A stretch of 64,000 nt of DNA, from contig NZ_JBHSBU010000001.1 of NCBI RefSeq assembly GCF_042650885.1, forward strand, positions 4,340,001-4,404,000, in the 5' to 3' direction. The DNA is from Chitinimonas_A lacunae (GTDB taxonomy: Bacteria; Pseudomonadota; Gammaproteobacteria; Burkholderiales; Chitinimonadaceae). This document shows positions 18,031 through 26,063 of this stretch, in pieces. A program made the position numbers and the translations under genes. The notes below the pieces were generated by a model, which worked only from the letters and a program-made list of their open reading frames with translations, had not been told where the DNA came from and ran no database searches. The first letter of the stretch is position 1. Each line of letters opens with the position of its first letter.

Positions 18031-18058
18031 CTTGAAACCGTTTACGGCATCCCCACTT
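18031..18058 (+). promoter_or_regulatory. Sigma-32 heat-shock promoter of dnaK
   Basis: CTTGAAA (18031-18037), a 13-base spacer and CCCCACTT (18051-18058) match the RpoH consensus. It lies about 60 bases before the dnaK ATG. Between grpE and this promoter (17903-17970) a degenerate A/T-rich stretch resembles the dispersed element but is too weak to call. Confidence 0.85.
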
Positions 18059-18119
18059 AGCGGACAAGGTTATTCAGTCAGTGCCGGACCCGCGCCGGCT
18101 CAGAGAGAGGATTCAGAAC

Positions 18120-20042
18120 ATGGGCAAAATCATCGGTATCGACCTGGGTACGACCAACTCCTGCGTCGCAGTGCTCGAAGGCGGTCAGGTCAAGGTTATC
18201 GAGAACAGCGAAGGCGCACGTACCACGCCGTCGATCATTGGCTACACCGACGACGAGATCCTGGTCGGCGCGCCGGCCAAGCGTCAGGCGGTGACCAACC
18301 CGCGCAATACGCTGTATGCCGTCAAGCGCCTGATCGGTCGTAAGTTCGAAGAGAAGGAAGTGCAGAAGGACATCGCCCTGATGCCCTACACCATCAGCCG
18401 CGCCGACAACGGCGACGCCTGGGTCGAGGTCAAGGGCAAAAAGATGGCCCCGCCGCAGATCTCGGCTGAAGTGCTGCGCAAGATGAAGAAGACCGCCGAA
18501 GACTATCTCGGCGAGGAAATCACCGAAGCCGTGATCACCGTGCCGGCCTACTTCAACGACAGCCAGCGTCAGGCCACCAAGGACGCCGGTCGTATCGCCG
18601 GCCTCGAAGTCAAGCGCATCATCAACGAGCCGACCGCAGCGGCACTCGCCTTCGGTCTCGACAAGAACGAGAAGGGCGATCGCAAGATCGCCGTCTATGA
18701 CCTGGGTGGCGGTACCTTCGATATCTCGATCATCGAAATCGCCGACGTGGACGGCGACAAGCAGTTCGAAGTGCTCGCCACCAACGGCGATACCTTCCTG
18801 GGCGGCGAAGACTTCGACCAGCGTCTGATCGACTACATCGTCACCGAATTCAAGAAGGAACAGGGCATCGATCTCAAGAACGATGTGATGGCCCTGCAAC
18901 GGCTCAAGGAAGCCGCCGAAAAGGCCAAGATCGAACTGAGCTCGAGCCAGCAGACCGAGATCAACCTGCCCTACGTCACCATGGACGCCACCGGTCCGAA
19001 GCACCTGGCGATGAAGATCACCCGCGCCAAGTTCGAAAGCCTGGTCGATGATCTGGTCGAGCGCACCATCGAGCCGTGCCGTATCGCCATCCGCGACGCC
19101 GGTCTCAAGGTCAGCGACATCCATGATGTGATCCTGGTCGGCGGCCAGACCCGGATGCCCAAGGTGATCGAGAAGGTCAAGGAATTCTTCGGCAAGGACC
19201 CGCGCCGCGACGTCAACCCCGATGAGGCGGTGGCCGTGGGCGCTGCGATCCAGGGTTCGGTGCTGTCGGGCGACCGCAAGGACGTGCTGCTGCTCGACGT
19301 GACCCCGCTGAGCCTCGGTATCGAGACGCTGGGTGGCGTGATGACCAAGCTGATCCAGAAGAACACCACCATTCCGACCAAGGCAAGTCAGGTGTTCTCG
19401 ACTGCCGACGACAACCAGTCGGCCGTGACCATCCATGTGCTGCAAGGCGAGCGTGAGCGCGCGGCCGACAACAAGTCGCTGGGCCAGTTCAATCTCGAAG
19501 GCATCCCGGGCGCGCCGCGTGGCGTGCCGCAGATCGAGGTGATCTTCGATATCGACGCCAACGGCATCTTGCATGTGTCGGCCAAGGACAAGGCCACCGG
19601 CAAGGAGAACAAGGTCACGATCAAGGCCAACTCGGGTCTGGCGGAAGAAGAAATCCAGCGCATGGTCAAGGACGCCGAAGCCCATGCCGACGAAGACAAG
19701 AAGTTTGTCGAGCTGGTGCAGGCGCGTAACCAGGCCGATGCCCGTATCCACGCGGTGCAGAAGTCGCTGAGCGAGTTCGGCGACAAGATCGCCGCCGACG
19801 AGAAGGGTGCCATCGAAGCCGCCATCAAGGATCTCGAAGCCGTGCTCAAGTCCGACGACAAGGCAGCGATCGAGGCCAAGACCCAGGCGCTGGAGCAGGC
19901 TTCCCACAAACTGGCCGAGAAGATGTACGCGGCCCAGGAAGGCGCCCAGGCTTCCGGCGCGGCTGAACCGGCCGCGGCCAAGGACGATGGCAATGTGGTC
20001 GATGCGGAATTCACCGAGGTGAAGGACAACAAGCAAGCGTAG
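18120..20042 (+). CDS. dnaK: Chaperone DnaK (Hsp70)
   Basis: A 640-residue Hsp70. Signatures: GIDLGTTNSCVAV near the N-terminus, YDLGGGTFDISI, LVGGQTRMPKV in the ATPase domain, the linker DVLLLDVTPLSLGIETLGGVMTKLI, the substrate-binding domain (QVFSTADDNQSAVTIHVLQGERE), and the C-terminal tail ending in DAEFTEVKDNKQA. Length matches E. coli DnaK. It folds nascent and stress-denatured proteins with DnaJ and GrpE. An AGAGAGGA ribosome site precedes ATG 18120. Confidence 0.98.
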   Translation: MGKIIGIDLGTTNSCVAVLEGGQVKVIENSEGARTTPSIIGYTDDEILVGAPAKRQAVTNPRNTLYAVKRLIGRKFEEKEVQKDIALMPYTISRADNGDAWVEVKGKKMAPPQISAEVLRKMKKTAEDYLGEEITEAVITVPAYFNDSQRQATKDAGRIAGLEVKRIINEPTAAALAFGLDKNEKGDRKIAVYDLGGGTFDISIIEIADVDGDKQFEVLATNGDTFLGGEDFDQRLIDYIVTEFKKEQGIDLKNDVMALQRLKEAAEKAKIELSSSQQTEINLPYVTMDATGPKHLAMKITRAKFESLVDDLVERTIEPCRIAIRDAGLKVSDIHDVILVGGQTRMPKVIEKVKEFFGKDPRRDVNPDEAVAVGAAIQGSVLSGDRKDVLLLDVTPLSLGIETLGGVMTKLIQKNTTIPTKASQVFSTADDNQSAVTIHVLQGERERAADNKSLGQFNLEGIPGAPRGVPQIEVIFDIDANGILHVSAKDKATGKENKVTIKANSGLAEEEIQRMVKDAEAHADEDKKFVELVQARNQADARIHAVQKSLSEFGDKIAADEKGAIEAAIKDLEAVLKSDDKAAIEAKTQALEQASHKLAEKMYAAQEGAQASGAAEPAAAKDDGNVVDAEFTEVKDNKQA

Positions 20043-20052
20043 TAAGCTGTGC

Positions 20053-20078
20053 ACCGCCCGGATCGTTCCGGGCGGTCT
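20053..20078 (+). terminator. GC-rich hairpin after dnaK
   Basis: ACCGCCCGG and CCGGGCGGT form a 9-bp stem with a six-base loop, ten bases past the dnaK stop. The following CTTGCG is a poor U-tract, so it may attenuate rather than stop transcription into the desaturase gene. Confidence 0.5.
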
Positions 20079-20177
20079 TGCGTCTGACGGGCCGGTTGCG
20101 TCGGTCGGCATGGCCGAACGCCGTCGCCGGCCCGCAGTGCGATCGAGGCCGGCAGGCATCACTGTCCTGGAGGGACC

Positions 20178-21275
20178 ATGCCGATAAGCAGTCCGCAGCG
20201 CTTGCAGTTTCCGCCCCGCAGTCTGTTCTTCACCACCCTGAAGCAGCGGGTCGATGCCTACCTCAGCGAGCCGGGTCGCCGTCCTACCGGTAACTGGCGT
20301 CTGTTTGCCAAGGCGATGCTGGCGCTGGCCATGATGTTCGGTGGCTATGCCTGGCTGGTATGGGGCGCGAGCGGTTGGTTCGAGGGGGCCCTGGCTGCTT
20401 TTGTTACGGTGCAGGGCATGGTGATGGTGGCGTTTGGCGTGATGCACGATGGCGCCCACGGCAGCATGTCGCGGCGGCGCTGGGTCAACTGGCTGGGCGG
20501 TGCCACCATGGATATCCTCGGCAGCAGCAGCATGCTATGGCGGCAGAAGCACAATATGCTGCACCACACCTATACCAATGTGGACGGACGCGACGACGAT
20601 ATCGCCCTGGGCAGCCTGATGCGCCTGTCGCCCAGTCAGCCGTGCCGGCCCTGGCACCGTTTGCAGCACTGGTATGCCCCGCTGCTCTACAGCCTGCTGT
20701 CGCTGTACCTGTTCGTCTTCAGCGATTTCCAGAAGGTGTTCAGCGGCAAGATCGGCGAGACGCCCTTGCAGCCGCGCCAGTGGTGGGAACTGCCGTATTT
20801 CTTCGGCGCCAAGCTGCTCTATATCGCCTATGCCCTGGTGCTGCCGATGTGGTTTCATCCGCCCTGGCTGGTGCTGGTCTACTTTATCGCGATGCACCTG
20901 CTGTTCGGTTTCACCCTGTCGCTGGTATTCCAGCTGGCGCATACGGTCGAGGGGGCGAGCTTTCCGCAGCCCGACCAGGACGGCAAGATGCCCTACGAAT
21001 GGGCTGAACATCAACTGCTGACCACGGCCAATTTCGCGCCGGGCAGCCGTCTGGTGAATTTCTATACCGGCGGGCTCAACCATCAGGTCGAGCACCACTT
21101 GTTCCACAAAGTCAGCCACGTCCATTACCCGGCGATCAGCCGTATCGTGCGCGACACCTGCCGCGAATTCGGCGTCGCCTACCAGTCTTTCGGCTCGGTC
21201 GGGGCTGCCGTGGCGGCACATTTCCGCTTCCTGCGCACCATGGGCCTGCCCCAGCCGGCGCAGCAAGGTAACTGA
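20178..21275 (+). CDS. Membrane fatty-acid desaturase (acyl-lipid type)
   Basis: A 365-residue integral membrane di-iron desaturase. All three histidine boxes are present: HDGAHGS (HxxxH), HNMLHHT (HxxHH) and NHQVEHHLF (QxxHH, the form found in front-end and acyl-lipid desaturases). Hydrophobic pairs of helices flank the boxes. It should insert double bonds in membrane acyl chains, using reduced ferredoxin or cytochrome as donor; regiospecificity cannot be read from sequence. A strong CTGGAGGG site precedes ATG 20178. Its position between dnaK and dnaJ, only two bases from dnaJ, is unusual and implies cotranscription with dnaJ. Confidence 0.9.
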   Translation: MPISSPQRLQFPPRSLFFTTLKQRVDAYLSEPGRRPTGNWRLFAKAMLALAMMFGGYAWLVWGASGWFEGALAAFVTVQGMVMVAFGVMHDGAHGSMSRRRWVNWLGGATMDILGSSSMLWRQKHNMLHHTYTNVDGRDDDIALGSLMRLSPSQPCRPWHRLQHWYAPLLYSLLSLYLFVFSDFQKVFSGKIGETPLQPRQWWELPYFFGAKLLYIAYALVLPMWFHPPWLVLVYFIAMHLLFGFTLSLVFQLAHTVEGASFPQPDQDGKMPYEWAEHQLLTTANFAPGSRLVNFYTGGLNHQVEHHLFHKVSHVHYPAISRIVRDTCREFGVAYQSFGSVGAAVAAHFRFLRTMGLPQPAQQGN

Positions 21276-21277
21276 TC

Positions 21278-22396
21278 ATGGCAAAACGCGATTTTTACGA
21301 AATTCTGGGCGTCAACCGCGACGCGAGCGAAGAAGACATCAAGAAGTCCTATCGCAAGCTGGCGATGAAGTACCACCCCGACCGCAACCCCGACAGCAAG
21401 GAAGCGGAAGAAAAGTTCAAGGAGGCCAAAGAGGCCTACGAGGTGCTCACCGACAGCCAGAAACGGGCCGCCTATGACCAATACGGCCATGCCGGGGTCG
21501 ATCCGCAGGCCGGGATGGGCGGTGGCGCCGGCTTTGGCGGCTTTGCCGACGCCTTCGGCGATATCTTCGGCGATATCTTCGGTGGCGGCGGACGCGGGGG
21601 CCGCTCCAATGTCTATCGCGGCTCGGACCTGCGCTACAACCTCGAAATCTCGCTCGAGGAGGCGGCACGCGGCACCAATACCAAGATCAAGATCCCCACC
21701 CATACCGAGTGCGAGACCTGCCACGGCAGCGGCGCCAAGCCCGGCACCGAGCCCAAGACCTGCGGCACCTGCCATGGTCATGGTCAGGTCCGCATCCAGC
21801 AGGGCTTCTTCTCGCTGCAACAGACCTGCCCGACCTGTCATGGCGCCGGCAAGGTGGTGCCCGATCCGTGCCGTGACTGCCACGGCGCCGGCCGGGTCAA
21901 GACCCACAAGACGCTCGAAGTGAAGATTCCGGCCGGGGTCGATGAGAACGACCGCATCCGCCTGAGCGGCGAGGGTGAGCCGGGCGTCAACGGCGGGCCG
22001 GCGGGCGATCTGTATGTGGTGGTCCATATCAAGCCGCATCCGGTGTTTCAGCGTGATGCGTCCGATCTGCATTGCGAGATGCCGATCAGCTTCGCCACCG
22101 CGGCCCTCGGTGGCGAGATCGAGATTCCCACTCTCGACGGCGTCGCCAAGATCAAGGTCCCGGCCGAAACCCAGACCGGTCAGGTGTTCCGTCTGCGCGG
22201 CAAGGGCATCAAGGGACTGCGCAGCGCGATCAGCGGCGATCTGATGTGCCATGTGGTGATCGAGACCCCGATCAACCTGACCGACCGTCAGAAGGAGCTG
22301 CTGCGCGAATTCGAGAACATCAGCCTCGAAGACGATGCCAAGCATAATCCCAAGGCCAAGTCGTGGATGGAGAAGGTCAAGGACTTCTTTAATTAA
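21278..22396 (+). CDS. dnaJ: Chaperone DnaJ (Hsp40)
   Basis: A 372-residue type I J-protein. The J domain (1-70) has the HPD motif in YHPDRNP; a G/F-rich linker (GMGGGAGFGGFADAFGDIFG) follows; the zinc domain has four CxxCxGxG-type repeats (CETCHGSG, CGTCHGHG, CPTCHGAG, CRDCHGAG); the C-terminal peptide-binding domain completes it. It delivers substrates to DnaK and stimulates its ATPase. It begins two bases after the desaturase stop. Confidence 0.98.
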   Translation: MAKRDFYEILGVNRDASEEDIKKSYRKLAMKYHPDRNPDSKEAEEKFKEAKEAYEVLTDSQKRAAYDQYGHAGVDPQAGMGGGAGFGGFADAFGDIFGDIFGGGGRGGRSNVYRGSDLRYNLEISLEEAARGTNTKIKIPTHTECETCHGSGAKPGTEPKTCGTCHGHGQVRIQQGFFSLQQTCPTCHGAGKVVPDPCRDCHGAGRVKTHKTLEVKIPAGVDENDRIRLSGEGEPGVNGGPAGDLYVVVHIKPHPVFQRDASDLHCEMPISFATAALGGEIEIPTLDGVAKIKVPAETQTGQVFRLRGKGIKGLRSAISGDLMCHVVIETPINLTDRQKELLREFENISLEDDAKHNPKAKSWMEKVKDFFN

Positions 22397-22472
22397 AGAA
22401 AATTTTCTGCAAGGCAATCGCAAGCGATAGAGGGGTTTTTAAACAAAAAGCAAATTTTTCTGCAAGATTGCC
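22397..22472. repeat. A/T-rich dispersed element, copy 5
   Basis: Starts directly at the dnaJ stop: GAAAATTTTCTGCAAGG, then ATCGCAAGCGATAGAGGGG, then AAACAAAAAGCAAATTTTTCTGCAAG. One of the clearest copies; the TTTTCTGCAAG block occurs at both ends. Confidence 0.6.
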
Positions 22473-22477
22473 ACTGT

Positions 22478-22525
22478 GCCGGGGGCGTGCTGCGATCGAT
22501 TCGTGGCGCGCCCCCGGCCTTTTCT
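22478..22525 (+). terminator. Intrinsic terminator of the dnaJ unit
   Basis: GCCGGGGGCG and CGCCCCCGGC form a perfect 10-bp stem, with further pairing possible in the loop, followed by CTTTTCT. It ends transcription of the desaturase-dnaJ unit. Confidence 0.75.
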
Positions 22526-22539
22526 GGCCGAGGTACCGA

Positions 22540-22930
22540 CCGCCGGTCATATGGCCCCGGGCTATAAACAATCGGTAAATACATAACAATTGGCAATTGG
22601 AAAAGGACCTGAAAAAGCGATAGGCGTTTCTTTGCTGTGTAGTGACACTAAAATTAATATCCGATTAAATCGTCTTGATCGCCGTTTATTTGTTACAGAG
22701 TAAATGCACTATTCTTTTTCGATCTATCCGTCATTTTTTAAATTTTAAATCGAAACCTGTCAGATTTAGCAGTGGACTTTCTATTTCCAATCCCTAGAAT
22801 GCCGGGGCGCTTGAGCAAGCCACTCAAGCGGTTGGCGGGCGGCCCTACCGGGACGCACGTTTCCGGTCGCCGTGCCTTATCCGGCACGGCCGGTCCGCGA
22901 GGTGGGTAAGGCCTTGCGGTTATTTTTGGA
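22540..22930. promoter_or_regulatory. A/T-rich promoter region and structured leader
   Basis: About 390 bases upstream of the exported protein at 22943. The first 200 bases are A/T-rich and probably hold the promoter. They are followed by two clear hairpins, CGCTTGAG/CTCAAGCG (22806-22829) and CGTGCC/GGCACG (22871-22888), the second about 55 bases before the start. No small gene is supported. Confidence 0.4.
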
Positions 22931-22942
22931 GTGAAGTGGAAA

Positions 22943-23479
22943 ATGAAAGTCATGAAGTCGCTGATTCCCGCTCTGGTTGCCGGCGCCGCTTTATTGGGCC
23001 AGGCCGTGGCGGGCGATGGTCCCAATTCCGGTATTCCGGGCCATCTGCCGAAACCGGCCGGTAAGCCGAGCTGGTTCGATTCCAAAACCGGTAAAACCGT
23101 TGAAGTCAAGCTGGACGAATATTTCCAGGTTCGTGACGGCGAGCAGACCGATTGTCTGCGCCTGCTGGTCGATACCGGCGCCGGTCGTTTCGTGCTGGAA
23201 CAACGTACGGCCCAGTCGCGTACTTTCGATAGCGAAAGCCGCACCCATATCGAGCCGGGCCGCTGGAATGTCTACGGCGAAGGCAAGTTGCTGTGCAAGG
23301 ACTGCGAAGCCGTGCGCTACGGCCAAACCCAGTACAGCCTGCAAGGACCGCGTCTTTACAAGCATGTGCTGCAAATCGGCGGTAAGGATGGCAAAGGCCA
23401 ACAGCGTTACTGGGAAGTAAGCTGGCCCTACACCGTGCCGACCCAGCCGATGGCGGCTTGCACCGCCCAGGCGGTGTAA
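22943..23479 (+). CDS. Exported hypothetical protein
   Basis: A 178-residue protein with a Sec signal peptide (MKVMKSLIPALVAGAALLGQAVAG, cleavage near residue 24) and a mature domain with five cysteines, including LLCKDCEAVRYG and the C-terminal ACTAQAV. No family recognised. The start at ATG 22943 follows GGAG at 12 bases and GTGGA at 4 bases; GTG 22931 is an alternative. The long structured leader suggests post-transcriptional control. Confidence 0.7.
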   Translation: MKVMKSLIPALVAGAALLGQAVAGDGPNSGIPGHLPKPAGKPSWFDSKTGKTVEVKLDEYFQVRDGEQTDCLRLLVDTGAGRFVLEQRTAQSRTFDSESRTHIEPGRWNVYGEGKLLCKDCEAVRYGQTQYSLQGPRLYKHVLQIGGKDGKGQQRYWEVSWPYTVPTQPMAACTAQAV

Positions 23480-23570
23480 GGCGGTCGACCAGCCGCCGCC
23501 CGTTCCTCGCGGGCAACAGAAGCCGGTCTTTCCCCGGATCGGACCCTCTGACGATTTCCTGGTCATTGCG

Positions 23571-23604
23571 TCCCGGCGTTATCCCCTGACGCCGGGGCGT
23601 TTCT
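23571..23604 (+). terminator. Hairpin terminator
   Basis: CCCGGCGT and ACGCCGGG pair around a nine-base loop and are followed by GCGTTTCT. It lies about 95 bases after the exported protein's stop. U-tract weak. Confidence 0.5.
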
Positions 23605-23693
23605 GGCTTCAATCCTCTCGGTTTTCCTCCCTACTGTCAGTCACGGCCCGGTTTGCTATCCTGGCCCGGTTTTCCCTGGCACAAAGGAAGTCC

Positions 23694-24314
23694 ATGACCA
23701 TGCTGGAGCAGTGGCACGCCCTATGGCGCAGCCTGGGTGCCGAGGCGGGCGATGAGGCCGAATACCGGCGGCTGCTCACGGCCTATGCCGAGCCGCAGCG
23801 CCACTACCATACCCGCCAGCATCTCGACGAGTGTCTGCACCATCTGGCCGAAACCCGATCGCTGGCCCTGCACCCGGCCGAGGTCGAGCTGGCCCTGTGG
23901 TACCACGATGCAGTCTATCAGCCGCGTCAGCCCGATAACGAGGCGCGCAGCGCCGACTGGGCGGTTCAGGCACTCCAGGCGCAAGGCATCGATCAGGATG
24001 TCGCCGGACGGGTCCGGGCCCTGATCATGGCCACCTGCCATCAGGCGCTGCCGCAGGAGCCCGATGCGATGCTGCTGGTCGATATCGATCTGGCCATCCT
24101 CGCCGCGCCTGCCGAGCGCTTTGCCGAGTACCAGACCCAGGTGCGCGCCGAATACCGCTGGGTGCCCGGTTTCCTGTTCCGCCGCAAACGGGCGGAGATT
24201 CTGCGTGCCTTTCTGGCGCGGCCAAGGCTGTTTCAGACCGACTGGTTCTTCAGCCATTACGAGGCGCAGGCCCGGGCCAATCTGGCGCAGGAGCTGGCGG
24301 TGCTGACCGGCTGA
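23694..24314 (+). CDS. HD-superfamily metal-dependent phosphohydrolase (COG4339-like)
   Basis: A 206-residue cytoplasmic protein. Features are YAEPQRHYHTRQHLDECL (an early His cluster), WYHDAVY (the HD dyad), DNEARSADWA and LLVDIDLAILAAPAERFAEY, all typical of the COG4339 predicted HD phosphohydrolases. Substrate unknown; the family includes proteins next to nucleotide- and tRNA-related genes. AAGGAA precedes ATG 23694. The metal-binding HD residues look intact. Confidence 0.8.
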   Translation: MTMLEQWHALWRSLGAEAGDEAEYRRLLTAYAEPQRHYHTRQHLDECLHHLAETRSLALHPAEVELALWYHDAVYQPRQPDNEARSADWAVQALQAQGIDQDVAGRVRALIMATCHQALPQEPDAMLLVDIDLAILAAPAERFAEYQTQVRAEYRWVPGFLFRRKRAEILRAFLARPRLFQTDWFFSHYEAQARANLAQELAVLTG

Positions 24315-24494
24315 CGCGGCAGGGAAGGCGCGGCAGTTTTGCCGGGCGCGATTTCCTCCGGAACCAATCTCAGGCGGCAGCGGTCTTTTCTGGACGTATC
24401 GGCGAATTGATTCGTTGTTCCAGTCTGCCGGACAGGGGGGGCGCCCCCTAGCGAGTCAATTCCCCTCTACGGTTTTCTCCGTTGTTCAATTTGT

Positions 24495-24525
24495 AGCCCG
24501 GTCAGTTGCCGGGCTTTTCTTTTTG
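24495..24525 (+). terminator. Intrinsic terminator
   Basis: AGCCCGG and CCGGGCT with a seven-base loop, followed by TTTCTTTTT. It lies 180 bases past the HD protein's stop. The intervening sequence contains a GC palindrome AGGGGGGGCGCCCCCT near 24434, so a second small transcript could end here, but I see no strong promoter for it. Confidence 0.7.
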
Positions 24526-24701
24526 TCTTTCCGGCAGTGAGCTGCATCAGCTTATTAATTTATTCGTTCTATCGATTTTTGGGTGGAGATCACCCTCATG
24601 CCGCCAATTCCAGCCTTACTCGATTTTTTTGGCGGAAAAATTGATTTATGGTTTGAAATCGCGCCAATAGACAAAGCAAGTGGTCAGAGAGACTGAAATT
24701 C

Positions 24702-24730
24702 TTGTTGCTGGGCTATGCCAATGGTATAGT
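24702..24730 (+). promoter_or_regulatory. Sigma-70-type promoter of the candidate small RNA
   Basis: TTGTTG (24702-24707), a 17-base spacer and TATAGT (24725-24730). Spacing is ideal and the predicted start is about 24737. Confidence 0.6.
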
Positions 24731-24736
24731 ATGGCC

Positions 24737-24832
24737 CGCTGCTTGCAGCGCCAGGGCGCGGCATTTGGGCCGTGTTTGGAGGTCCGATAAAAAGAACCAT
24801 CATCAAAGCCATCCCCCGATGGCTTTTGTTTT
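24737..24832 (+). ncRNA. Candidate small RNA of about 96 nt
   Basis: A promoter is followed about 70 bases later by a textbook intrinsic terminator: AAAGCCATC / GATGGCTTT around CCCC, then TTTTGTTTT. No open reading frame of useful length or ribosome site followed by a gene lies inside. GGCCCGC near the 5' end can pair with GGGCC around 24768, giving a 5' stem. A single-stranded GTTTGGAGG segment lies in the middle. I do not recognise a known RNA family. Confidence 0.55.
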
Positions 24833-24850
24833 GACGAAGCTGGCGATGGC

Positions 24851-24869
24851 TGGAATATTGCGTATTCCA
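24851..24869. promoter_or_regulatory. Palindrome upstream of the pentapeptide-repeat gene
   Basis: TGGAATA and TATTCCA form a perfect inverted repeat around five bases. It overlaps a possible -10 (AATATT 24854-24859) positioned 17 bases after TTGACG (24831-24836). It could be a repressor site for the gene at 24985; weak evidence. Confidence 0.35.
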
Positions 24870-24984
24870 ATAAAATTGTACGGCATGACAGAATTCGATA
24901 GAAAAACGCTATTTGATCATCTTTGTTTGGCAAGGCTTTGTTGGATAGTTAAGACCGGTAGGACCACCGTATTGGGAGACAGCG

Positions 24985-25428
24985 ATGAATGTGGCTGAAC
25001 TCGATGAATTACCCATGTATTTCTGCTGTGAAAACCTCGATGACCGCGACTGGCGCGGTGCCGTATTGCGTGGTGCGGTATTCGAAGGCGTGTCGATGTG
25101 CGACACCCGTCTGGCCCACGCCGATCTGAGCGGTGCCGAATTCTATCTGTGCATGGGCGCCGGCGAAGTCTTCAGAAACGCCACCCTGTGCGATGCCCGC
25201 TTTCTGGGCGGCCGCTTTGAAGGCGTCAGCTTTGCCGGGGCCGATCTGCGTAATGCCGCCTTCTGTAAGGACGAGCTTGATAATTACGTCATCCTGTGTG
25301 GCGCGGATTTTACCGATGCCCTGCTCGACGGCGCCGTATTCGACGGCGCGGTCTATAACGCTGCCACGCGCTTTCCGCCGGGTTTTGAGCCTGAATTGCG
25401 CGGGTTTGTCCGGATGAGTCTGTTATAA
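24985..25428 (+). CDS. Pentapeptide-repeat protein
   Basis: A 147-residue protein made largely of A(D/N)Lxx-type pentapeptides (for example RGAVLRGAVFEGVSM, LAHADLSGAEF, GADLRNAAF, GADFTDALLDGAVFDGAV), which fold into a right-handed quadrilateral beta-helix. Some relatives mimic DNA and protect gyrase; most have no known role. No signal peptide. GGGAGA precedes ATG 24985. A candidate operator and the small-RNA gene lie just upstream. Confidence 0.8.
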   Translation: MNVAELDELPMYFCCENLDDRDWRGAVLRGAVFEGVSMCDTRLAHADLSGAEFYLCMGAGEVFRNATLCDARFLGGRFEGVSFAGADLRNAAFCKDELDNYVILCGADFTDALLDGAVFDGAVYNAATRFPPGFEPELRGFVRMSLL

Positions 25429-25515
25429 AGCGCACTGCACCAGCAATACCCGGCATGATTTTCCAGCAGGGACAATGGAAAATATAAGCTGCCGGCCGCA
25501 TCGAGCTTTTTATTG

Positions 25516-25545
25516 AGCCGCTTGTTGAAAGCGGCTTTTGATTTT
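25516..25545 (+). terminator. Terminator of the pentapeptide gene
   Basis: AGCCGCTT and AAGCGGCT with a short loop followed by TTTGATTTTC, about 90 bases after the stop codon. Confidence 0.7.
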
Positions 25546-25631
25546 CTAAGGCAGGCGGATTGACGGCGATTCCAGGTGGGGCTTGGATCGTTGTTGCGGC
25601 GGAGAGAGAAATGGGTGCAGCCGGCTCAATT

Positions 25632-25665
25632 AAAAAATCCGGGCTGATGGCAGCCCGGATTTTTT
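25632..25665. terminator. Bidirectional intrinsic terminator
   Basis: AAAAAATCCGGGCTG pairs perfectly with CAGCCCGGATTTTTT around four bases. It is symmetrical and can stop both the plus-strand unit and the minus-strand amidase/partner operon, whose last stop codon is 12 bases away. Confidence 0.85.
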
Positions 25666-25676
25666 ATTCCCCAGCA

Positions 25677-26063
25677 TCAGGGAGTAATCATGCATTGCAG
25701 GCTCCGCGTCTCCAGCTTGCCCTTGCCGAGCCGGAAGCGGATCTGTGCCGAGGCCACGCTCTCGCCGGCCGAATGCTTGATCTGCACTTCGCACTGATCG
25801 GCCTTGCACAGGCCAGCGACGGTATTGTCACCGCGATACAGATAGCCCAATTGCATCGCCAGCAGATCCTTGACCTTGGCCGGACCTTTCTGCCCGTACA
25901 GCCCTTCGCAACCCGACTTGGCCGGCACCGTCTCGTTGGCGGCCGCAAGCAGGTGGCGCAGGGCCTCGACGCTCTTGTCGGGGTCCGGCGGATCGGCCTC
26001 GACGGCGAAGGCTGGCGTCAGCAACAGCGTGCCGATCAGCAGGACCTGGCGTAGCCCGTTCAT
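25677..26063 (-). CDS. Exported cysteine-containing protein, possible immunity partner
   Basis: A 128-residue protein with a signal peptide (MNGLRQVLLIGTLLLTPAFAVEA, cleavage near residue 22) and a small mature domain with four cysteines (SGCEGLY, LCKADQCEVQI, LQCMITP). The start ATG 26063 overlaps the stop of the upstream enzyme gene as ATGA, so translation is coupled. A small periplasmic protein encoded immediately after a cell-wall-amidase-like enzyme is the arrangement of effector/immunity pairs; that role is inferred, as I do not recognise the family. Confidence 0.65.
   Translation of the reverse strand: MNGLRQVLLIGTLLLTPAFAVEADPPDPDKSVEALRHLLAAANETVPAKSGCEGLYGQKGPAKVKDLLAMQLGYLYRGDNTVAGLCKADQCEVQIKHSAGESVASAQIRFRLGKGKLETRSLQCMITP

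Noticed and set aside
18078..20459. A 793-codon open frame antisense to dnaK
   Set aside because: Long antisense frames over dnaK are a known result of codon bias in GC-rich genomes; dnaK on the plus strand is certain.
23694..24314. HD-superfamily protein as a detached Cas3 HD nuclease
   Set aside because: Its sequence fits COG4339 phosphohydrolases, and it lies 34 kb away on the other strand.
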